Shown: piece after piece, positions 9,701-14,776 of the stretch | How positions within the stretch are numbered: the first letter of the stretch is position 1 | Layout: each line of letters begins with the position of its first letter | DNA from: Chrysochromulina parva | Taxonomy: Eukaryota > Haptophyta > Prymnesiales > Chrysochromulinaceae | Assembly: GCA_002887195.1 (NCBI GenBank) | Contig: PJAB01000540.1 | Span: 1 to 24,412, forward strand | DNA length: 24,412 nucleotides | Direction: 5' to 3' | Made by a program: the position numbers and the translations under genes | Notes under the pieces: generated by a model | Told to the model about the DNA's origin: nothing | Seen by the model: only the letters and a program-made list of their open reading frames with translations | Database searches by the model: none

Positions 9701-10038
9701 AGGAAGCCGTACGCAAAGATCTTGGACACGAGCTCGAATGTGAAGATGTACAGATAGATCCACTCCATGACACCGATGAACGCCGCCTTGTTGGTGCAGC
9801 ATGGATCCAGCGGCGACTGCCACGCCATCGTGGCACAATTGCAAAGGATGGTACACAGGATGAGAGGGTCGAACCACTTTGCCTCAATGGTCCTGATGAA
9901 GAACTTGCGAGGCTGAGTGTAGACGCGCAGGCAGCACAGCACGGAGCCAAAATACTCTTTGCCGCTGGGCCCGACGACCTTCTTGGAAGGAGGATCAGCG
10001 TCGAGGGCGTCGAGGCCGGAGGCCTTAGTTGTGAGCAT
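3760..10038 (-). CDS. Four-domain voltage-gated cation channel alpha subunit (Cav/Nav-like), intronless
   Basis: One uninterrupted frame of 2092 residues encodes a pore-forming subunit with four six-helix domains: about 45-490 (I), 560-815 (II), 985-1335 (III) and 1375-1640 (IV). Each S4 carries Arg or Lys every third residue (152-164, 667-682, 1094-1106, 1487-1502), so all four voltage sensors look intact. At the position two residues before the conserved pore Trp, the filter residues read D440, G771, D1276 and D1577. The III-IV linker is short and has no IFM triplet. After domain IV comes the EF-hand-like and pre-IQ-like region typical of Cav/Nav tails, with FKEVWGEFDPDADNRI, an EF-like loop near 1719-1730 and DADGDGIPDAFE at 1753-1764. 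A disordered Pro-rich tail closes the protein. Extracellular S5-pore loops in I and III are enlarged. Start ATG at 10036-10038. Cation channel identity is firm; Ca2+ versus Na+ selectivity is not. Confidence 0.92.
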   Translation of the reverse strand: MLTTKASGLDALDADPPSKKVVGPSGKEYFGSVLCCLRVYTQPRKFFIRTIEAKWFDPLILCTILCNCATMAWQSPLDPCCTNKAAFIGVMEWIYLYIFTFELVSKIFAYGFLFQEGTYLRDAWCQLDFIVVSLAWLPILFPETFGNTSAIRSVRALRPLRALKRVPGMPQMISAIMAAFPKLSNVVALCSFIFLVFGIVGMELFKGALHYRCASEGFVETPGHPVSDARRRLEALPMPWGLLVEDDTPVRNVSGSLFTASSDLFTASSDALVDVHAARGVSSFASTAVAAATSAAAAAAAAPLWDLHALFEEADAPGFAKKLAIHIHRRSLKGNGGGAGGSSEADDGDDSEAAVGTPEYQELYDTGQACNPTKNAEAQRRRMKGGGASGGDGSETNDDPTLCPADTTCSYFDENLNTGLLGFDDIGKCFLIILQGTTFDTWTDPMYALMASFNPFVFIYFLLIAMLCGIFVVQLFLAVIVDEFVKAQEQDAIDKALKAAKLAKFAAFAMGGGAPVPAPQGPTEEEALLKEGTEKSDLTVVGEEVAKERGCCDCAPAPGTVRDKFGQFMTGELVGNLSTGLVVYNLYLMCAPYYGMSEEYAMDLENKATMVSWAFIIEMFGKLLGIGCANYWADGWNQLDGTIVSLSIFEMVITLIAGPGANFSFLRILRMLRILRILRLMKSWKGLYKIIVTLGKTLPQLGNIGVLMGLVLLIFGLLGMTLFAGIYAPSTGYSNQVCPGGSCPDDLEERPRYHWDYFVPAMLTCFIMMTGGWVDIVQPAYAIVGGPAIIYCVIVVIVGCFVIVNLFVAVLLNAFASPDEEEGDAQAAPAETDPANGDEKNDDAAEKGATPAVGAVLLTLKTSLEAEGRAADYTDDTREELCARFGAAVGVPAQSVGLIVSDKMPSRPTVTLDFFIWGDDKMVSSLMSSTEWSTSITSADAPILSELLSLNVVSNATVTPPPPPPLPRPKWPRDYSMLVFGPRNCFRLGCQALVADPIFDQVIVLAIIASSICLALDVPRLDPDSTLATTLHYLDYFWTALFFCEMMSKVVSFGFACGEGTYVTSAWNLLDLVIVTVSFLVLLSEFFPMFAKLKMLRILRVLRPLRLLARSPGMKLVIVSLFQSMPAVGNVVGVVLAFQLVFAILGMQIFMGALGTCSDPSIMTAEECHEPPADNLLELEAPGGLDLESIERRLGESSSMPNMAGMVATAAASAGGLLMNGWPHDDTRWTSHRRRLKGGGAAGGGHVYVHWANPVIGSFDSFGSAMMLLFVMMTGDGWDVIMFGLMDATEPGRAPIRNDSGAAAIFAVLWMFIGNFFAINLFVGVVVEQFTAIKNEAIAESGGSATMTPEQAQWVETMKMKAMAQPEKVTKPPANCFRAIFFHIVTSKAFDTFIIGVIVANVFVMACDYWGIENDEVNFTRYNKAMMCFSYIYYIEFTLKIIGLGPYTYFGDNWCRFDFTLVCTSLLDQFASELLEQFLPIPPMVLRVLRVLRILRILRLLKGPGARRIRDLIMTLVISFPPLMNVGGVLTLVVFMYGVLGVNLFTFVVAQENMTDKRNFKTLGSSMLLLLQCLTGDNWSGMMVDALVTEDSGKCSAAEGNCGGPIAIPYFVSFMVLGSMVVLNLVVAVILENFSTLGQVRSDLVSKDDMETFKEVWGEFDPDADNRIPSMKLPDLILALPTPLGIKGIVSHRPKRQLAIKVVLGLDVRAPNGVLTKLQQDENGEVSFQDVLDALVQRSFKHEDLADAAGALDADGDGIPDAFEGASGGANSAALPFAMEMIRQHVDRWRTRFFKMHGRRATKPGNAKAYVAQAKASMGVKMAGGLPVAAPTGATNRAGSQSMRPADPAEQPKLAGYFATPATDRPRPTVKPAEPGRLSNASQKGQRQMSQRNGQPSQLQVPVTSGRPVSVSLDAVFEELTVTVPGSPTDLSAHSQSISNPAKARPLSPQAVTSSRARTEIKEMAVGADALLRRAQPACSQRGAARRELPRATTDVSALTAARDKQNASGLGRAPSALASERAKSITLGRQPAYIPPYEQMQQQSRPPPRLPPRPPPRPPAAAEPSMEPSMPVPARLPRPVTKEAPGLSLDA
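7146..7482 (-). other. SEA-like segment and poly-proline run in the channel II-III linker
   Basis: Residues about 853-950 of the channel follow a compact alternating pattern: a hydrophobic strand, a helix with CARFGAAVGVPAQ, strands LIVSD and VTLDFF, then a Ser-rich helix. This resembles SEA-like modules common in algal extracellular proteins. It is followed by NATVT and an eight-proline run interrupted once by Leu. Assignment is by pattern only. The topology would place it in the cytoplasm, which is unusual for such modules. Confidence 0.35.
9236..9271 (-). repeat. In-frame 21-bp tandem duplication in channel domain I loop
   Basis: Fifteen identical bases (GACGCTGTGAAGAGG on the plus strand) occur at 9236-9250 and 9257-9271. 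On the coding strand they give two copies of FTASSD in the extracellular S5-pore loop of domain I. The period is a multiple of three, so the frame is kept. Confidence 0.75.
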
Positions 10039-10353
10039 TATATCTGTGGGTTGTATCTACCGGTTCCGAGGTCGCTGGCGGCAGGCAAGACAAACGGGCA
10101 CTAGTTGCTCGCGTCCTTGCTCAGCTCCGCTGCCCGACTGACTTGTGAGCCCTGGCCGGACCGCAGCGATTCGAGTCGTTTTTGGCACACGCCAGTTGAA
10201 TCTGGAAGCCACGGTTTGTGAATGCGCAAGTTTGGCGCAACCTCTTTTAAGGGGGGTTCCCACGCCGAGTGTGAGAGCCCGCATGAGTGGCCGTCGCGAG
10301 GGGGACAGTTTCAAATTAGGTGTGGGGAAGTTGTGGGGAACAGTACTTTCGTC
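10039..10353. promoter_or_regulatory. Divergent promoter region between channel and amidase
   Basis: These 315 bases separate the channel start codon (minus) from the chosen amidase start (plus) and must contain both promoters. A TTTTAAG stretch near 10246 is the only AT-rich, TATA-like patch seen. The amidase frame is open through 10222-10353, so part of this could instead be coding if the upstream ATG is used. Confidence 0.35.
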
Positions 10354-11748
10354 ATGTTCGGCCCCATCTCACTGCTCGCCTCAGAGCTTTCGGCGGGGCG
10401 CACGACATCGCGCAAGCTCGTCGAGACCGCGCTCGCGCGCATCGCCGACCCGAAGCTCGAGGGCTCGCGCGCTTTCATGAAGGTATACTCGGACGCCGCG
10501 CTCGCGGAGGCAGACGCGTCCGACCGCCTGCGTGCTCTCGGTGTCGTGCGCTCGCCGGTCGAAGGCATCCCCATCTCGGTCAAGGATCTGTACGACGTGT
10601 GCGGCGATGTCACCCGCGCGGGAAGCGTCGCGCTCGCCAGCGATCCGCCAGCCAAAGCGGACGCGACGGCGGTGGCTCGGCTGCGTGCTGCGGGTGCGGT
10701 CATAGTGGGCCGAACGGTCACTGTCGAGTTCGCCTTTGGCGGCGTCGGGCTCAACCCGCACTACGGCACGCCCAAGAACCCGTACGACCGTGCCAGTGGC
10801 GGGCGCATCCCGGGCGGCTCGTCGGCCGGAGCGGCCGTCTCCGTGGCCGACGGGATGGTGGCCATGGGCCTGGGCTCTGACACGCGCGGCAGCGTACGCA
10901 TCCCGGCGGGCCTGTGCGGGATCGCGGGCTTCAAGCCGACGCAGCGGCGCATTCCGCGCGACGGCTGCTTCCCGCTCTCGTACACGCTCGACTCGGTCGG
11001 CCCACTCGCCCGATCCATAGGCTGCTGCGCCGTGTACGACGCGATCTTGGCTGCAGACGGGGCGGCGAGCTCCGCGGCGGCACCGCCCGCTCTCAAACCG
11101 AGCTCGCTGCGTCTCCTCGTGCCACGCGCATCGCTGCTCTTCGCCGACCTGCAGCCGGCCGTCAGCGACGCCTTCGAGCGCGCCCTCGACGTGCTGCGGG
11201 CGGCGGGTGCAACGCTCGTGGAGCCGCCTGCGGCGGAGGTGGAGACGGTCATCGCGCGCGCGCATGCCCTCTACAGTGGCGGCGGGTTCGCTGCGCCCGA
11301 GGCTTGGCAGATCCACCGCGCGCGCTTCGCCGCGCAGAAGCATCTGTATGACCCTCGCGTCGCCGTGCGCATCGCGCCGGGCGAGGCTTGCTCCGCCGCT
11401 GATTACGTGCAGCTCGGCTTTGATCGAAATCTCGTGATCAAAGGTATCGAGGCGCTTATGCAGGGGTGCGACGCGATGGTGCTGCCTACCTGCGCCATCA
11501 CCGCGCCCACGATCGCCGAGGCCGACAGCTCGGACGCCGCGTACGGTGCGCTCAATCTGCTGCTGCTGCGAAACACGGGGCTCATCAACATCATCGACGG
11601 TTGCGCTGCCACGGTGCCGTGCAATCGCCTGGGCGAGGCGCCTGTGGGCTTCATGGTCGCTGGATTGGCGATGTCCGACAAGCACATCCTTTCCGTCGCG
11701 CAGGGCATCGAGGCAGCCTTCGCAGATGCCCTCGCGGTTCCTCTATGA
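10354..11748 (+). CDS. Amidase signature family hydrolase
   Basis: A 464-residue serine amidase from the ATG at 10354; an in-frame ATG at 10222 would add 44 residues unlike the family, while MFGPISLLASEL aligns with the usual beginning. The Ser-cisSer-Lys triad is complete: K77 in PISVKD, S156 in GGSSAG and nucleophile S180 in TRGSVRIPAG, with the canonical 24-residue spacing between the two serines. The second glycine of the usual GGS before the nucleophile is Arg-Gly here. The family hydrolyses amide bonds (amides, allophanate, Glu-tRNA amidation as GatA), and the exact substrate cannot be read. There is no targeting peptide or membrane segment at this start, so the cytosol is likely. The gene has no intron and reads like bacterial amidases, so bacterial ancestry is possible. 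It is divergent to the channel. Confidence 0.85.
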   Translation: MFGPISLLASELSAGRTTSRKLVETALARIADPKLEGSRAFMKVYSDAALAEADASDRLRALGVVRSPVEGIPISVKDLYDVCGDVTRAGSVALASDPPAKADATAVARLRAAGAVIVGRTVTVEFAFGGVGLNPHYGTPKNPYDRASGGRIPGGSSAGAAVSVADGMVAMGLGSDTRGSVRIPAGLCGIAGFKPTQRRIPRDGCFPLSYTLDSVGPLARSIGCCAVYDAILAADGAASSAAAPPALKPSSLRLLVPRASLLFADLQPAVSDAFERALDVLRAAGATLVEPPAAEVETVIARAHALYSGGGFAAPEAWQIHRARFAAQKHLYDPRVAVRIAPGEACSAADYVQLGFDRNLVIKGIEALMQGCDAMVLPTCAITAPTIAEADSSDAAYGALNLLLLRNTGLINIIDGCAATVPCNRLGEAPVGFMVAGLAMSDKHILSVAQGIEAAFADALAVPL

Positions 11749-12954
11749 GCACTCTCTCCTGGGGATGATGCGAGTGCGTGTCCGTGTGGGCTCTGGCCTG
11801 CTCTGGGGTCTGGGCTGTTTTGTCAGTTTTCGGCGGTCTCATTGAGACATTGCAGGGACTCCGTTGAGACCTGTTCAGCGTGTGTCTGTCCTCTGGTCTA
11901 CGTCACACTGTTTTGGGCTGTTGTACACACGTATGTGTGCTCCTGGGTCCTTGGTCCTGCGCGCAGACTCTGAACCGACTTGACAACGGACTAACCGATC
12001 GACTTGAATTTGAACTCGGACGCAGCCACACGCACATGCGCACGCGGTCGAGCAGTTCGGGATCGCGCGTCGCGCGCAAGTGCGGCGCCGAACGCTGAAA
12101 GCGCTAACGGACGATCATTGATATCTCACGCCTCGGGCCTCTTGCATTATCGAGTAGCACGCCTCGATGCGCCGTATGTTGACTGGCCAGTCAGCCAAGC
12201 ACGTTTACTCGAAATCATCGAGGGGATCACGTCCCGTGTGTTGAATACCTCTCCGCGCGTGGGGCAAACGTCTCCGAATGTGACAGATGTGAGCAGAGTG
12301 GGCATACCCACGACAGGTTATCTTTGTCGTCATTCTTCTTGGCCGGCACGAGCCGCGAGTGAGCGGTATGCCCCAATTTTGTCATCATCGTTGTCATTTT
12401 CTTGGCTGAGTGAACGGTGTGCCCCTATTGGCTTGAAAGCGCGCACGCGAAGGCCCGTGCTTGGCCATGTGACATCCGATTTCGCGCTCGCTCGCATTCG
12501 CGAAGCCACGAACAGGGGCGTTGAAGAGAGAGTGCTCGCTTTGTTACTCGAAAATGCACCTTAAAATGGGCGAACGTCCATCCAGCAAATGTGCAATGGA
12601 ATGTGGTGCAGTGGAAACAGAGAATTCAAATAGCGCAGCAACTGTGGTTCGAGATTCACCTGTGGGACGACTTAACTTGGACAATTGACTACGACGCAAA
12701 CGAGACCAGCCCCCTTACCCACGATTGTGTGGCCACCGATCAGAGCCCTGGCCAGTCCCCCTCACGCAAAGCGGAGCTAAGGATTAACCGTCGAATGGGT
12801 TGGGTAGGGGCTAGGGCATCGTTTTGTTCCGTTCAAATAAACCGTCTATTCCACCTAAAATGCCCCACTATTCTCGTCTCCTCTCCACTAAGCACTTACC
12901 CACGCGATCTATACAAGTGATCGCGCCGCCAAGACCGGCGAGGGTGCCCCTCTC
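11749..12954. other. 1.2-kb convergent spacer with degenerate repeats and no gene recognised
   Basis: This stretch lies between the amidase stop and the 3' end of the prolyl hydroxylase gene. The longest frame (12004-12564, plus) starts only at TTG and shows no domain. Between about 12292 and 12432 there are three imperfect copies of a unit starting GAGTG, then GGTATGCC or similar, followed in two copies by a T-rich TTGTCATC/TCTTGG block. It could hold 3' UTRs of both neighbours. Confidence 0.5.
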
Positions 12955-14346
12955 TCAGTGCGTATTCCTGTGTGTCAGCAGACAGTTGGCATTCGCGGGC
13001 GTCCTGTAGTCGTAGTTGTGGATCCACACGTTGGACGCATACTTGACGCTCGCCTTTGGAGGAAGCCCCTCGTGGTTTGTCATAGGCTCATCTCGGTCCG
13101 GTTCGGCGTCCATCACAGACGGCCACAGCACGGCGTGGCCCTTGCGCGCAGGCATGACGACGCCCAGGTCGGCAAAGTGCGTACCGCCGCCCGGCTCCTC
13201 CTGCCCCTCGTCCACGTCGTTCAGGTACATGAAGAAGGTGTAGACGCGCGCGCCCTGAGGTGTGAAGAGGCCCGAGTTCTGGTCATGGTGCACCTTGTAG
13301 AACTGTCCAGGCTCGTATTTGAGGATCTGGAAGGGCTCCATGTAGCGCACCTGCGACAGTCCAGGCGAGGCCCAGGGTCAAGGCCAGGCCCAAGGCCAGG
13401 GCCAGGGCCAATGTGACGATCGGGGTGATGGTGAGCGTGATGCGATGTGAGACTAGAGATGGGAGCGCACCTGTGATCGCGTCACATTCGCAATGCGCTC
13501 AGCGACGATCTGCGTGAGTCGGTGTGCCTCGCACTCGTTGCCGGAGCACCAGCACTGGTAGCTCGTGCGCACGGGCGAGAGCTGGTCGCCCGCGAGCGAG
13601 CGGTCAAAGTGCTGCTTGCATGTGGATGTGAACGCCTCGGCCTCCTCGTCGGACACAAAGTTGCGAAGCGACATGACCCATGGGGCGTTCGGCCCGTGGG
13701 GACCCCCAGGCCAGCTGAGCGGTTTTGGATCGTACTGCGGAAACTCGTGCCAGATGCGCGTCATCGTGCGGTTGATGTCACCTGGGAGCACCGTCGGTGG
13801 CGTGTTGGGCGGCCGGTCGCAGGACGCACGCTTGCTGGCGCATTTCTCGCACGCCACCGGGCAATTGTCCATCATGTAGCCAGGATTGCGCGTGCACTCG
13901 CCATTGTCCTTCCACATGACGCAGCTGTTGTGCTTGTCCTCGCACCCGAGCGCGTCTTGCAACAAGGACTTCCAGCGGCAAGCGTCACAACTCTTCATGC
14001 AGCGAATCAGCATCTCGCCCTTGTTGCTGTGGCACTCGCCCTTTGCAGCACGCTGCTCGCACTCGTAGCCCTCTTCGTCGTTGCAGCCTATGCGCACGTT
14101 CGGCTTTTTGAAGCCGCCGCACATGCCGCACGACCGTTTGCAGCTCTCGCGCATGTACGCAGGATTCTTCTCGCACTCACCGTCCTCGGCCCACGTTTTG
14201 CAGTTTTCGAGGTTGCCATCGACACAGGTCGAGGAGAAGGCCGAGGTGATGGATGCGGTGCGGTTGAACAGATTATTGAACAGCCGACCAAAAGCACTGG
14301 CGCCGCCCACGGACGTGAGCAACAGCAACAGCACGGCGGGCGACAT
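12955..14346 (-). CDS. Prolyl 4-hydroxylase (2OG-Fe(II) oxygenase) with three ShKT domains, two exons
   Basis: The coding sequence joins 14346-13471 and 13350-12955 and gives 423 residues. A signal peptide (1-18, ending GGASA) is followed by three ShKT six-cysteine modules at C41-C76, C88-C123 and C135-C169. The C-terminal half is a prolyl 4-hydroxylase catalytic domain: Fe ligands H313 and D315 in KVHHDQ and H385 in TNHEGLP, and the 2-oxoglutarate lysine K395 exactly ten residues after the distal His. Conserved YLNDV and SNVWIH motifs are present. The enzyme would hydroxylate peptidyl proline in the ER or secretory path using O2, 2-oxoglutarate and ascorbate, for collagen-like or hydroxyproline-rich wall proteins. 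ShKT plus P4H is a known pairing. The exon join is in phase 0 and restores the P4H core seamlessly. Phe directly after ASA resembles a plastid-type leader, but the domains favour the ER. Confidence 0.88.
13351..13470 (-). other. Intron of the prolyl hydroxylase gene, bounded by direct repeats
   Basis: A 120-base GT-AG intron. On the coding strand the donor junction reads TCACAG/GTGCGCTCC and the acceptor junction TCGCAG/GTGCGCTAC, so CAGGTGCGCT is repeated exactly at both ends and the splice point falls at the same place in each copy. The interior has short tandem GGCCCTGGCC-like repeats. Confidence 0.8.
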
Positions 14347-14776
14347 ATGGATATGTGTCTGAAAGATATGTTGTGCGTCCCAAGGTGTACTTTGCCGTTC
14401 GCGATTCGACGGTTACATGCGATTCACAGTCAATGTTTATGACTCGACACCCAAGACACCGGACCGGCGTACATACGTGTGCGGTTACAACTAGCTCGGG
14501 GACCCCTGGACCCCCTTATCACAGCCATACTCGGTTCACACGTTGAAGATGCAAAAGCTCGCCCCTTAATACCGCCTTAGGCTAATGTAAGCGGCTTAGG
14601 AAAGCTCTCGGAGTCTGAGCAACCCGGGGGTACTGTGGCGTCGACGCCCACTACATGTAGGAATACATGTACAAACCAACACACTGTGAACGGGACAAGC
14701 CAACACAGAACACACCCCTCAGCCAACACACTCCGTCAGGTACAAGCCAACACACAAGCCAGTTTTTTTCCCCTCC
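14347..14776. other. Intergenic spacer with CAACACA repeats and a short palindrome pair
   Basis: This holds the 5' flank of the prolyl hydroxylase gene and the 3' flank of the SCYL1-like gene, both on the minus strand. ACATGT-centred palindromes lie close together at about 14651-14671. From about 14672 to 14763 the motif CCAACACA recurs four times at irregular spacing. No coding frame is supported. Confidence 0.45.

Noticed and set aside
10222..10353. 44-residue N-terminal extension of the amidase from the upstream ATG
   Set aside because: The extension is unlike the family and lies in the promoter spacer; the ATG at 10354 fits the usual amidase beginning. Not fully excluded.
10381..11685. 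434-codon open frame antisense to the amidase
   Set aside because: Product is Arg/His/Gly-rich with no domain, as expected of the opposite strand of a GC-rich gene; the plus strand has the full catalytic triad.
12004..12564. 186-codon plus-strand open frame between amidase and prolyl hydroxylase genes
   Set aside because: Begins only at a TTG, crosses degenerate repeats and matches no family.
13471..14346. Reading the ShKT modules as a secreted toxin
   Set aside because: ShKT is a general disulfide module; here it precedes a complete prolyl 4-hydroxylase domain once the intron is removed, a known enzyme architecture.
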